Shown: piece by piece, positions 44,470-55,981 of the stretch
Numbering within the stretch: the first letter of the stretch is position 1
Layout of the letters: each line of letters opens with the position of its first letter
NCBI GenBank assembly: GCA_022316685.1
Contig: JAKJHU010001410.1
Location: 1 to 64,000, forward strand
DNA length: 64,000 nt
Reading direction: 5' to 3'
Source: Progne subis subis
Lineage: Eukaryota; Chordata; Aves; Passeriformes; Hirundinidae
The notes under the pieces: generated by a model
The model's input: the letters and a program-made list of their open reading frames with translations, nothing else
Database searches by the model: none
What the model was told of the DNA's origin: nothing
Translations under genes and position numbers: made by a program

Positions 44470-46460
44470 AGGTCTGAATGTGTGACAATGCTTACATGAA
44501 CATATTTGAGGCGTCCAAAACTAGGAATGTGTGTGATGTCTGTCTGCCATACCTCACAACTGCCAAGGCCCCGGGGGTTAACTCCCATACCCATCGATGG
44601 CATCGCTTGGACCTGGCAGTTGGGACAGGTGGCCACAATGGCTCGAGCCTGGCTCCGTGTTAGCTGGAACTGACGGATCAGGCCTGGCACATTCTGATGG
44701 TATTGTTGGAGACTCAGCTTTGCCTGTTGGAAGATATCAGGAGACGTGCATTTTCAACAGGTGCAGCAAGGGAATCTGCCTGACGATTCCCCTCTGCAAT
44801 TTCACCTGGCAAATCAGTGTGTGATCTTACATGCATCACATAGAATGGATGTTCTCGATGAGAAATTAAATAAATTAGCTTTGAAAGTAATCTGAAGAGA
44901 TGTTCCTTGTCAATTTCTTTGAGCACAGCCTGCTCCGCTCTGGACACTACCCCCGCCACGTAAGCAGAGTCTGTTACCAAATTAATTGGTTCCGAGAACT
45001 TCTCAAAGGCTCTTACCACTGCAGCTAGTTCAGCCACTTGGGGGGATCCCTCCACAAACTCCACATCAGCTTCCCAACGCTGAGTCTGAGGATTCTCCAA
45101 GTCATCACCGACTTGTGGGAAGCCCCGGATGCGTCCGTGAACACTGTGAGAGCCTTGAGTGGTCTCCGACTCCTCACGAGGAATGAGGTGGAATTCCTCA
45201 TTGAGCAACTTGTGAGACGGGGCATGGACTGATATTTGTCCCCTGTAGCTGTCCAGTGATAACTGGAGACTGGCATTGCTCTGGAGCAAATGCTCAAACA
45301 TCTCTTTGGTCAATCTCTTGGGAGAGTTCCTTCCCTCCTTAGAAAGTTTGACCGGAAGGTGAATACATGTAAAGTCACAACCAGCCAGTTCACACAATCT
45401 CACCCTTGCCTTCCGAATCAGTTGAGCTATCAACTCTTGTGGCTCAGTGATGGTCTTGGATCTTTGGTGAGAGAGGAAGACCCACTCTATGATCAAGAGT
45501 GAATCTCTCTGCCCTTCGATCCATTGAAAAATCAAACCATGCAAATGTGGCAGTTTTCCTAGAACAATGAATTGGAAAGGTATGTTTGGCTCACATCGAT
45601 GAGCCTGCCTCTCTGATAAGGCTTTCTGTACCTTTTCGATTGCTGACCCCGATTGCCTCTGGGGTCAGTTCCCTGGGAGAAACCAGCTCTTTCTCCCCCT
45701 TCAATAAATTGAAGAGAGGGTCTAAATCTTCATTTATGAGGCCTAGCCAAGGTCTTACCCAATTCAAAGACCCACACAAGGAGTGGAGATCTGCTAGGGT
45801 TTTGGGATTACACGCAATTTCCAATTTCTGCAGAACAGTGGTCCTTGCAGCTATTTGTAGACACAGGTACTTCCAAGGTGGCATCCTTTGAACCTTATCT
45901 TCCTGCAATTGAAATCCAGCAGAGGTTAAAACCTTAACCACTAGGTCAGCGTGTTGGAGTATAGAGTCATTGGGGGCACACACGAGTAGATCATCCATGT
46001 AGTGAAGGATGATGGCATCCTTTCTCTTGGCACGTACGGTGACAGTAATGAGGCTACGTACTGTTGGCATATGAAAGGACTAGATTTCAGACCTTGGGGA
46101 AGTACTTTCCAGTGATATCTCTTCATTGGGGCTTCTCGATTAATGGTAGGAAGAGAATGCAAACCGTGGGGCAGCTTCTGGGTGTAGAGGAATTTGGAAG
46201 AAACAATCTTTGATATCTAAAACAGCCAATTGCCAGTCTCGAGGGAGCATTGTTGGAGAAGGCATCCCTGGTTGGAGTGGTCCCATGTCCTCTATAATTT
46301 TGTTTATTTCTCCACTCCACTTGTCCTTTCCCGGTTTCTTTATACAAAGACTGGGAAATTCCAGGGGCTTGTTGTCTCTTCTAGGTGACCTTGAGCCACC
46401 TGCTCCTCCACAAGCTCCTCAAGCACCTTGAGCTTCTCTTTACTCAATGGCCACTGTGCT
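44470..46460 (-). pseudogene. pol: ERV2 pol, truncated in integrase
   Basis: Reverse transcriptase with [13 protein letters not shown] near 45990 and VQRMPPWKYLCLQIAARTTV after it. The thumb/connection runs to 45400. RNase H follows with a FTDASG motif near 45160 (in a shifted frame), a NLVTDSAYVAGVV stretch near 44960 and MHVRSHTDLPG near 44820. The integrase zinc-binding region and its first catalytic aspartate (VWQTDITHIPSFGRLKYVHV) come last, and the sequence then ends abruptly. The run from about 45544 to 44714 is open for roughly 276 codons, unusually long for an old ERV, but other parts are broken. Confidence 0.88.
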
Positions 46461-46488
46461 ACCCATCTTGGGTTATTGTCCAACCACT

Positions 46489-47210
46489 TTAGTTTGTGGG
46501 TAGGGCTCCACAGTGGCTATTTCTAAAAATCCTGGGGTGTCTTAGGAATGACCAGTTGGACTCCCCACTGCGACATGGTGTCTCTCCCCCATAAGGGAGC
46601 CTATATTCAGCAACGAATGGACGGACATTTGCCAATTTCCCGTCAGGTCCCTCAATTTGCACTATGTTTTTTGAGATTTTTGCCATTGTGATTCCTCCTA
46701 TGCCCTGAAGTTTGCCTGCCACAGGTTGCAGCTCCCAATGTGATGGCCACATGCTCTCAGGTATACGGTAACGTGTGCACCAGAGTCGAGCACCCCCTCC
46801 ACATGGAGGCGGTCTGACCCACGGGCTAAGTTACATGCCAGAGAAGGTTTGTTCTCCCCCACCACCTCTGCCCAGTAGACTTCCGGTGATTTTCCATCCG
46901 CTAGGACCTCAGCCGGAACAGGAATGGCCTGGGCAAGGACTTGCCCCTCTACCAGGTAGAATGGTGGGTGCATGCAGTGTGCCAACAGCATGAGGCCTGT
47001 TATCTTTCCCTTAATGGTCATGGGAGCTACCTCAACCTCCAAGGGTGTGTGTGCTGTGTCCCCAATAACAAACTCACTGTTCGGTTCCATGTGGTTAACC
47101 TTCATGTCCTGTGAAATGTTTTGCAGGTCCACTGTAATTACTGTCCAATCAGTAGATCTGAAATGAAAACCTTTGGTAGTCACGAGCCTATATCGGCCTC
47201 GGGCTGCCAT
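46489..47210 (-). pseudogene. pro: ERV2 dUTPase-like/protease region
   Basis: The frame opens MAARGRYRLVTTKGFHFRST and carries a protease motif VLDSGAHVTV, so the active site has Ser where ERV1 has Thr (DSG versus DTG). A glycine-rich LQGIGG segment resembling the G-patch-adjacent part of such proteases follows in another frame at about 46690. The catalytic triplet is still readable; one frame break lies downstream of it. Confidence 0.78.
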
Positions 47211-47370
47211 ACCTTGTTAGTTGAACATTTGACATTTTTATTTTTCTGTACCCCCACCCTGCGACCTGCCCTCCCCCTTTTTTGTTAAGAGAGAGACATT
47301 TGCCACGGTATGGCCTTGTAAATTTCTTTCTTGGCGCTCAAGGAGATAAAATCTGGGCTGCGCTGTGAAT

Positions 47371-49140
47371 TCAGTTTTTTTGATTTTTTGACTTGCGTTT
47401 CTGGTTTTCTGGGCCGGCCTTGGCGAAGTGTCCTGGCCTTTTGCAGCGGTGGCAGACGATGTACTGCAGCTGGTCTGATGACATCTGTTGCCTCCTTGCT
47501 CCTGGTGCTGCAGCTGCCACAGGCTTTGGGTGTGTCAGTCCCGGATTCCTTTCAGGTGCACTGAAAAGTTCCGCTCTCCTGGTACAGGCTTCTATCATCT
47601 GTGCGAGACTAGGCGATGGGTCAAGGGGAAGCTAAGAATGATTCTACGACAGGTCTCATTAGCATTCCTCTGAGCCATCTCCTTAATCAATTCTGCCTGT
47701 ACCACTGGGTCTTGCACTTGTCTTTCCACTTGACTTCTCAGACGGTCCACAAACTGCAAGAAATTCTCTGAAGGAAACTGTTTAATGTTAACATAACTGG
47801 TCTTTATCTCAGGTGATGGAATCTGATAAAAAGTCTTTTCTGCAGCATTACAGATCTTATCTAAAACTGACTTGGATAACAACCGAATTTGCTCATTCGC
47901 ACTACATAAATCACCTTCACCACACAAATGATCATGTGTGATGTCATTGTCATCGCTGTCCTGAGCATCAGGAGTTTGCTGAATTTCCTGCAATACTGTT
48001 TTCAAAGCTTTTTTCCATAATCCTTCCCATAGGTCATACTCTGAGGGAGTTAATAGGCATCTGAATAAATCTTTAATGTCACTGGGTACCATCTCATTTG
48101 AACTGAAGGTAGCTTTCATCATGCCCTTAAATATTTCACTGGATCTCCCAAATTGTTTCTGCATTTTACACAGCTCTTTTTTATCTTTGTATGAAAAAGG
48201 CAGATACTCTTACACATGTCTTTTGCCTACATATACTACAGGAGCCACAGATGGTATGCTTTCTTGATCATTATTCTGAGTTGCTAAAAATCCTGCTGCT
48301 TCTCTATGCCCAGGCAGCCAGAGGGTGTTGTCCCACCCCCTCCCTGGGGTCCAGCAACAGGCAGCTCTTCCCTCCTCCCCCGGGGCCCCAGGCTAGGCTG
48401 CTCCTTAGCCCTTGCAGCGGGGGACCACTCCCCCCGACTCCGGTGCTGCGGGCTGGCAGCCGCTCTTCTTTCCCCCCCATCCGCGCTGGCACTGGTGATT
48501 GCAAGGGATCCTCCCCCTCCCCCTTGGCGCGGCCGCTCGGAGGGAGGGGGAGGCACTGGGGAAGGGTGGGGTGGGGGATTGGGTGAGAGATGGGGTCGGG
48601 GCGGGAAGTGGGGGGAAGAAGGGATAGTGGGAGGAGGAATGCAATGCCGTCCGCCTCAGGGCTGACCGCGTGGTGCGAGCCCCCCAGGGTCTCATCCACG
48701 TGGCCAGAGCCCCGAGAGGAAAAAAGTGCATCTTGCTGAGGGAAAACAGGTGGGAGAGGAGGGTATAAGGACGATGGGTGGGTTTGAGGAGCAGAATCCA
48801 GTATGGAATCAGGGAATCCCTGCTTCTCGGGAACAGGGAATTGCTGAGAGCATGGCTGTCTGCTGTTTTCTGCTTCTAACAGCTTCTTGCGTACTTGTAA
48901 GAATATTGGAATAAATAAAGAAATTTTGTTTTCCCCATTTTCAACTTTTAAAGTTATTAATTTTCCCACATCATCCCAAAATGAAACCGAATTTATATCT
49001 TGTAAAGTACTGTCTGGAATCTCAGCTGACAGCCAGGAAATAAATTTGATTAAGAGCTTATCAGGAAATTTTAGATCTGTTGAAATGTTTCTAAGTTGTT
49101 TAAAAGCACTCTTTTGATTTCTCGATAAACGTATGCCCAT
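47371..49140 (-). pseudogene. gag: ERV2 gag
   Basis: Starts MGIRLSRNQ, a good N-myristoylation signal for matrix, with ISTDLKFPDKLLIKFISWLS helical sequence. A proline-rich stretch follows from about 48800 to 48300. Then comes a capsid-like part (open from 48164 to 47595) with a FLQFVDRLRSQVERQVQDP major-homology-like region. The nucleocapsid near 47440 has the zinc-knuckle CHRCKRPGHFAKAG, whose last cysteine is replaced by glycine. Frame breaks separate the three parts. Confidence 0.85.
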
Positions 49141-49712
49141 GTTTCTGATGTTTTAAAAGGCAAACTGTTCGAAAAATCTTAACCCTGACGTGAAAAACCA
49201 AAGACGCCGCTGCGCCCGCTCGCTCCCGAGGTATCAGAGGCAAGGCGGGCTGGCCGCGGCTCGGGGCGGCTCTCTGTAGCTGCTTTTCCCGACTGCGGGG
49301 ACACGGGCAGGGGGGTGTCCCGGTGCCGGCTTCTGTCCTGGGACATCCCGTAGCTAGCCCACCCCAAAAACGAGCGTTTTCCCCGGTACACGGAACTCCA
49401 GCCGTTCCGTAGAGAAAAAAAAATCTCTAACCGCGTTACGCAACACACTGCAGCGCAGGGTCCTAAAGCCCTCTCACTATTAAACTATAGGGATCTTCTA
49501 GCGGACCCTGGGGCACGTGCTGCAACGTCAGGGTTTTCTGTCTAAAGGTCGACTCACTTTTGTAGTAAAAGCGAACTCCCGACCCTGTCCTGGCACCCCG
49601 AGCTGCTCGAAAGCAGCCGATAGTGGCCAGGTAGTTGCACCTCCCAAAGAGCTTTATTAACCCCTGAAATAGGGAGTCCCTTCATGCGTGGGCTTATTAA
49701 TATTTCATAACA
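49141..49712 (-). other. ERV2 5' leader
   Basis: A GC-rich leader between primer site and gag start, including a CG-rich stretch at 49200-49350. It presumably held the packaging signal. No coding sequence. Confidence 0.6.
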
Positions 49713-49730
49713 AACCGACGTTGGGGGCCA
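49713..49730 (-). promoter_or_regulatory. ERV2 primer binding site, tRNA-Lys-like
   Basis: Minus-strand TGGCCCCCAACGTCGGTT lies two bases from the LTR end. It resembles the tRNA-Lys(1,2) site TGGCGCCCAACGTGGGGC with a few mismatches. Confidence 0.6.
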
Positions 49731-49732
49731 AC

Positions 49733-50190
49733 TGAAACTATACTTCCCTCTAGCCACCCCCCCGGCTCTCGCTAGCTCAGTTATTCAGGGGTTTTAGGGA
49801 AATATATTTCAGAGAGACAGAATAGAGATTTCAAAAGAGTGGCTCTCACCCCCAGCTTCCGTCCAAGCTTTATTCTCGATGTGATGTTCCAGGAGGCCAA
49901 GGAGAGAGAGCGAGAACCAGGAAGAAACAGGGGTATATCTAGTTTTGGGCCAAGGAAAGATATTGGCCCTGAGCCAATAGGGTCAGGAGTAGGTATGATA
50001 GGGAAAAAGGGTTGAACTACATAGCACAGGTTTCAGGGGGACTCTGAGGGGAAAACCATTCCTCAGAGGAACACAACAGGGTGGGAAACATACTACTGTT
50101 AATTAAGGATTATAATAATCTAGGTATGTAATAGTAGTCGAATGGAGTTAATTAAGGATTATCAATTTATAAATATATAATAGTAGTTAA
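49733..50190 (-). mobile_element. ERV2 5' LTR
   Basis: On the minus strand an AATAAA (about 49869-49875) precedes a U5 of about 135 bp ending in TTTCA next to the primer site. The U3 end contains the doubled taattaaggattat/aatagtagt module shared with 34371-34559. The outer end is uncertain by about 15 bp. Confidence 0.7.
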
Positions 50191-50191
50191 C

Positions 50192-50775
50192 TGTTGGTGT
50201 CCAGGGCATTCCTTTGGCTGCCCTGGAGGGTCAGAGACCTGGACAGGGGGGTCTGGGACCCTGTCCCAGAACCCAGAGGGAAATTGGCTTTGATCTCAGT
50301 CCATGGGAAAGGCTTCCTGCACTGCGGGAAGCCTTGCAAGCCACAAGAGTGTGGAAGATAGTAGTTTAGCTTATCACAGGGTGAGAAAACAGTAGGTTTG
50401 GGATTTTAGTATGGAAGTGAATGGGAGCAAGATGGAGGATTTGGGGCGTTGTCTCCTGCTTCTTCTTTCTTCTTCCCTCACTCCATTTTCTGCAGTGACG
50501 GTGGCACAAAGTAGTTTCAAGAGATTGGGTCAAAGTAGGGATGACCTTTTTAGTATAAGTAATAGGTATTGGCAAATAATGATAAATAAAGAACACGTAG
50601 CAATTAGTATAAAAGATAATGACAGCCCAGTCCAGGAGGAGTCGAGGAGTCACCAGATGCCCAGGCAGCTGCACAGACATTTGTTGGGCACTGAGAAAAT
50701 TGTAAGATAAGAAACAATAAACGAAGCATGCAACCTTGAAAAATCAGAACCTGAAGACTCTGTCTCTTTCTTGCA
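50192..50775 (+). mobile_element. Solo LTR, avian ERVL-like
   Basis: Starts TGTTGGTGTCC and ends TTTCTTGCA. It has a TATA-like gtataaaagata near 50610 and an AATAAA near 50718, followed by a U5-like ccttgaaaaatcagaacc. It abuts the ERV2 LTR directly, so one element probably inserted at the edge of the other. Confidence 0.6.
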
Positions 50776-51285
50776 TCTGGCTCAGAGCTTTGCAGAAGGC
50801 AAAAAGACTCTTAAACCACCTGAAACTCAGAACAAAAACCAAGAGGTAGATGCCATAGGAAACTGTGATCCAGTGAGAGACTTGAACAGAGAGAGAGGGC
50901 TCTCGCTCCCAGAGATAAAGAGGGCCTATGCTTCCAAACTAGAGCAGCCTATCCTTGAAAGACTGCACCTTGTGGACAAGTGTCCCATGCCACAACAGTA
51001 TTGGGAAGACTGTTTTGCCTGCGCGAGGGACTCATGACACAACAGAAGAAAATCTCCTCTCCCTAAGCAGAGAAAGATCTTGGGTAACGAACTGACAAAA
51101 ACCCCCACTCTCTGTCTCCCTGTGCTATTGGTGGGAAAGAGGGAGGGGCTGGGGGGCAAAAAAGTTGTTAAAGTCTCATTTTACTTCTCATTATCTTCCT
51201 TTGACTAATAAATTTACTTTATACCTTTAAATTTGAACCTCTTTTTCCTTTAGTGTTTTTCTCAGTCCTCATCTCAACTCATGAG
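50776..51285 (+). mobile_element. Probable LTR remnant
   Basis: The 3' part has gactaataaatttactttat (signal near 51206), a T-rich stretch and a CTCA-rich end just before the 36-bp tandem array. The 5' part is undefined. Confidence 0.4.
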
Positions 51286-51289
51286 TCCA

Positions 51290-51850
51290 CACCACGACAG
51301 AGGCCATGTGAATCAAGGGGCTCTGCAGGGCCTTGTGGAACCAAGGAGCAGCTGTGACACTGCAGGGCCTCATGGAAGCAGTGAGACCATTCTGACACTG
51401 TGAGTCCCCACGGAACCAAAGGGCCATTGTGACACCACAGAACCAAGGCAACCACTGTGACACTGCCAGGTCTCATGGAAACAAGGGGCCACTGTGACAC
51501 TATGGGTCCCCATGGAAGCAAGGGGCCAGTGTGACACAGCCAGGCCTTGTGGAACCAAGGGGCCATTGTGATCCTGCGGAGCCCAATAGAACCAAGGGCC
51601 ATTGTGACACTGCAGGAACTTACAGAGCCATGGAAATCATTGTGACACTCTGAGACCTCAAGTAATCTAAGAGCCATTGGGTTTATTTTTCATCCCCATG
51701 GAAACAAGCAAACCATTTTGACACTGCAAGGCCTCATGGAACCAAGGGGCAATTTTGATGCTGCAGGACGCCATGGATCCAAGGGAACATGGAACAGGTC
51801 TGGCTGGCTTGGCCTCCTGGGAGCTGCCTGACTGGTCCAGCTGGCCTTGG
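51290..51850 (+). repeat. 36-bp tandem repeat, copy B array
   Basis: About 14 units of the catggaaccaaggggccattg, gtgacactg type with 35-38-bp spacing, matching the blocks at 12105-12390 and 13415-13640. Confidence 0.82.
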
Positions 51851-52635
51851 CATGTTGAGGGTCACTTCTCATCTGCCCCTGAAACCCTGGAGTTCTGTGC
51901 TTTCCTTCCTGTGCAAAAGAACTGTCCTTCTCCTGCAGGTGTCCATGGCCAAAATTTGGATTCTACCTCCAAATTTGATTATATCCAAGGATTGTTCCCA
52001 GATGAAACCTGACAGAACAGACAGCTCTGGATGGCCTTGGCCTCTTTGGGGCCACCTCTTGCCTGCCTTCAAAACACTGCGGAGGCCTGCTTTTCTTGCC
52101 ATGGAAAACACATCTTTCAAATCCAGGTGTGCATGGCCAAAATTGGCAATTTACCTCTGAAATTCCATATATCAAATGAAAGATTCCAGATAAAAAGCTG
52201 CCAGGAATGTCCAGGTTCCCTTGGCTTCTTGAGAGCCAGCTGTCATCTGCCTTTGAAACACATGGGGTTCTTCCTATGGAAAAGAACTGTGCTTGTTCAG
52301 CCACCCATGGACAAAACTGGGATTTGGCCTCCCAAATTCTCTTTTAACCAAGAATTGCTACCAGACAGAAGCAGACAAGACAAACAGGTCTTGCTGGCAT
52401 TGACCTCAGCCTCTCTGGGGCCACCTCTAATAAGCCTCTGAAACACTGAGGCTCTGCCCTTTCCTTCCTGTGGAGGAGGATTGTCATTCTGGTACAGGCA
52501 CTCATGGCTCAAATGGAAATCCACCTCCAAACTCTTCATATATCCAAAGGTTGCTCTCAGAAAAAAAGCTGCAAGGACAAACAGGGCTGGCTTGCCTTGG
52601 CCTCTGGTGAGTGCCTCTCATCTGCCTTCAAAACA
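51851..52635 (+). repeat. 190-bp tandem repeat, copy B array (four units)
   Basis: The tccaaggatt landmark or its degenerate form lies near 51983, 52171, 52347 and 52542. The unit order is as in the first array. Confidence 0.82.
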
Positions 52636-53664
52636 ATGAGGTTCTGTGGTTTCCTTCCTATAGAAAGGAACCGTCCTCTTATCCAGGCGCTCTTGGCCTC
52701 AAGCCTTTGACCACTGTATAGGGACAAAGGAGCTCTGTGCTCAGTGGAGTGGAGACTGAGGACAGGGACGAGAGCCCTGGGAGTGCTTGAAGGGTGATTT
52801 CAGAGATGGGGGATCATTTTGACATAGCAGAAAACAGAGAGAGAGAAAGAAAAAAATTATGCAGAGGGCAGCTGGAGAAGTCCAGACTGGACACCAGGAG
52901 AAAGGAATTTCTCTCCCAGGGCAGGGCTGTGGTACAACACATCCCTCTGAAGAAGTCTGGAGCAGCCCAAGGCTCTGTGTGCCCAGGCAGAGGCAGGCAG
53001 GACGCAGAGCTGTCAGCAAAGGAAGGGGCCAGCGAGGTTGGGCAGCCGGGGGATGACGACAGCCTGCAGGGACAGAGGCACAGGGCATGGACACCGTAGG
53101 ACAGCCTGGGCTGGAGAGGGCACAGGGATGGGCAGCAGCTGAAAGGCCCTGACAGAGCCAACTCCTGCAGCACTTTGGCCATGGCTGCTGGCCCTGGCAC
53201 TGAGGCCAGGAGGGGACAAGTGACCCTTGCAGCCCTGGGGCCTCATTGCCTCCTTGTCCCTGCTCAGCAGCCTGGCAGGGGCCGCCCCATGCTCCTGCCC
53301 TTGGCATTGCACATCCCCACATCCCAGTGCCCCGGGAAGAGCCCTGAGCAATGAGGGAGGGACAGGATCTGCCTTGGCAGGGGCTGGGGCTCAGGCCTTG
53401 GCCCTTTGCATTCCTGAAACACATCCAGGTTTGCTCAGCACCCAAAGACACCTTTTCCTTGTTTGTCCTCACCAGTCCACAGTGCTTGCAGTGTTCTGCT
53501 TAACTAGAACCTGAGGACACTTTCCTATGAGTTGTGTCCCTCACTGGGACCCATTAAAAGTTAAAGAAACTTTGGACTTTGAATCTGACTTTAGTCTTGA
53601 GAAGTTTTTCGAGCACACTCGGAGAGACTGAGTCTATGTAAGCAGCACCAAAGCCCAAGAGGGT

Positions 53665-55981
53665 CATTAAAGTCTTTGTGCTGTGTCTGTGCCGCTGAGC
53701 TGGGCTGGGCTCCTGGCACAGAGGAAGCTCCTGGCAACCAAGAAGAGCTTGAAAAAGACACTTCTGAGGAGCAGCTCCTTTCCCAGCCCAACAGGGCTGA
53801 GGGCACTGCCTGCAGGTGCCTGAGAGCAGTGAAGCAGACAGAGGCTTAAAGCAGCTGGAAGGACAATTCTGAGATTATCATGGAGAAATCTTCACAGCTT
53901 TTGACACAGTCAGTCCCTGGCTGCAGGGATCTCCTCAAGCTGACCCCTGACAGGACTGAGATGACTGTAAGCATGGCTCTGCTGCTGTTCCTGGTTTGGG
54001 GGAGGATGTGCTCCAGAGCAGGGCTGCCCTGGGCACCATCAGAGGGTCCGGGCAGGATGGCTCCTGCTGCCAGGGACGGCTGCAGGGGCTGAAGCTGGGG
54101 CTGCAGCCAGGGGTGCCCAGGGCTGTCCTGCAGAGCAGCTCCTGCAGCCCTGAGGGCTCTTGGCCAGGTCAGGCATCTGCCACCTGCCAGGGGCAGCTCT
54201 CAGCCTGCCTGGGAGCTCCCCATGGATGCTGGACAGGAGCTGTGGGTGCAAGGAGTGACTCCTGCCAGGGCAGGTCCTGCTCTGTGGAGAGGGTGCTGTG
54301 TGGGCCCAGGGCTGCTCACAGCTCCAGCTCATGCCCAGGTCATTCCCAAGGGGACTTTTCATGAGCTCATTCAGGGCAGGGGTTTCCTGCTTGGGTCTCT
54401 GCTTTCCTGAATCTGTGCTCCCACTTTTCCCTGGTTCAGCTTGTCTTCCTGTGGCAATGGAAACTCAGCTGTGCAAGGCAGAGGAGGGGCTGAGGCTCTA
54501 AACCATCCCACTGAGTTTTCCTGGGATCCTCAGCAAGTGTCTCCAGCTCCCCAGCCTCCAGATCCATGCAGCATCCCCTTTCCATGGTGCCCAGGCCTGG
54601 GGGAGCTGTTCTTTAATCCCTGCAGCCCCGAGCAGCTGCAGGGCAGAGCTGGCCCAGGGGCTGGGCTGGGCTCTGGCAGCACTGGCAGGGAAGGAGCCCG
54701 GGGCCACAGGAACAGCTCGGGCTGGGACAGCTCCAGCAGCAGAGCCGTGGGCAGGGAGGGAGGGAGGCAGCGCTGAGGGAAGCCCTGCTGCAGGGGAGAT
54801 GTGGCACCTGCCGCCCTGCCCTTCAGGGCACACACTGCCCTAGCAGCACAGCTCTTGTGTCCCCTCAGCCAGCACAGCCCTCAGCCCGGGGGCTCGGGGC
54901 CCTCAGTCCCCTCCTGGGCCAGCAGAGCAGCTCCAGAGATGAAGGGCATCTCTCCTGCCATGTGCCCATTCCTGCTGAGCAGGGCCTGAGGGCCACTGTC
55001 CTGCACTGCTGCTGCCTGGGAGGGGCTGTGCAGGGCTGGGCAGGGAAAGGCTTTTCCTCAGAGCCCAGATCTCTCTCTCCTTGCCTTGCCCAGGTGCTCC
55101 TGGCATTGCTGACGGGCTCTCTGGGAATGGCAGCTCCAGCTGCTGGCTCAGCCCAGCCCTTGGGCTCCTCCTGTGCAGCTGAACACAGAAATGGGGTGTC
55201 CCAGCACCCTCTGCCCCGGGGAGCTCTGGGCAGGGCAGGCTGGAGGCTGGGAATGAGCTGACTCTCCTCCAGCAGAGCCATGGACAGGACCCTGGGTGTG
55301 TCCTGGGGATGCCATCCAAGCTGTGAGCTGCCTCCAGGGGACACTGGGGGACAGGAGTGTCCTGTGCCAGGGTGGGGCTGAGACTCTGAGGAGACTGAGC
55401 CAGTTTGCTCTGCTGTGGCTCCCTCTGCTCTCAGCTGTGTCAGGCTGATTTTCAGGGGAACACAGGGACTGCCCTCGATCTCAGAAAGGGCAGCTGGGGA
55501 CAGATGGAGCCACAGAGCAGCTCCCCTCAGCCTGCACTAGTTACAGCCAATTCTCTTGCCTTGCACAGTTCTCTCTGATTCCCTGGGCACAGCAGGAAAC
55601 CCTCTCCACTGCCTTTGGCCATCACTGTTCCTTAGCCCTGGCACAGGAGTGCTGCCAAGCTCCTCTGCCTCAGGAGCAGTTTGGGCTGCTGAAGTCCAAC
55701 CCCAGGACTGGTCCCTGTCCCTGTTCCCATGACCCCAGTGCTGCAGAGCAGAGCTGATCCCTCAGATTCCATGGGCAGAGCCCCTGCCCATCACAGCAAC
55801 GGGGCCAGATCCCAGCAGAGCTCCAGGCACGGGGCTGAAGGAAGGGCTCTGAGAAAAGGAAAATGGGTGGCACAGAGCAGCAGGGGCAGGGCTGGGAAAA
55901 AGAGCTTGGCAATTGTCCCGCAAAGTTTCCTGACTTGTCTTTGTTTCCTCCTTCAACAGGACTCCATGGCCGAGTGAAGAA
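53665..55981 (+). other. Non-coding flank upstream of receptor relic B
   Basis: Colinear with 15941-18259, no gene supported. The small indels between copies break every longer open frame. Confidence 0.6.

Larger units (their letters stand above)
44470..50190 (-). mobile_element. ERV2: class II endogenous retrovirus, 3' end lost
   Basis: A minus-strand provirus with a 5' LTR (49733 to about 50190), a tRNA-Lys-like primer site, a long leader, gag, protease, reverse transcriptase, RNase H and the first part of integrase. It stops near 44470, after the first integrase aspartate, and abuts the S100PBP-like sequence. There is no 3' LTR. It is distinct from ERV1 in gag, primer site and protease motif, but shares the overall pol order. 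Confidence 0.88.
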
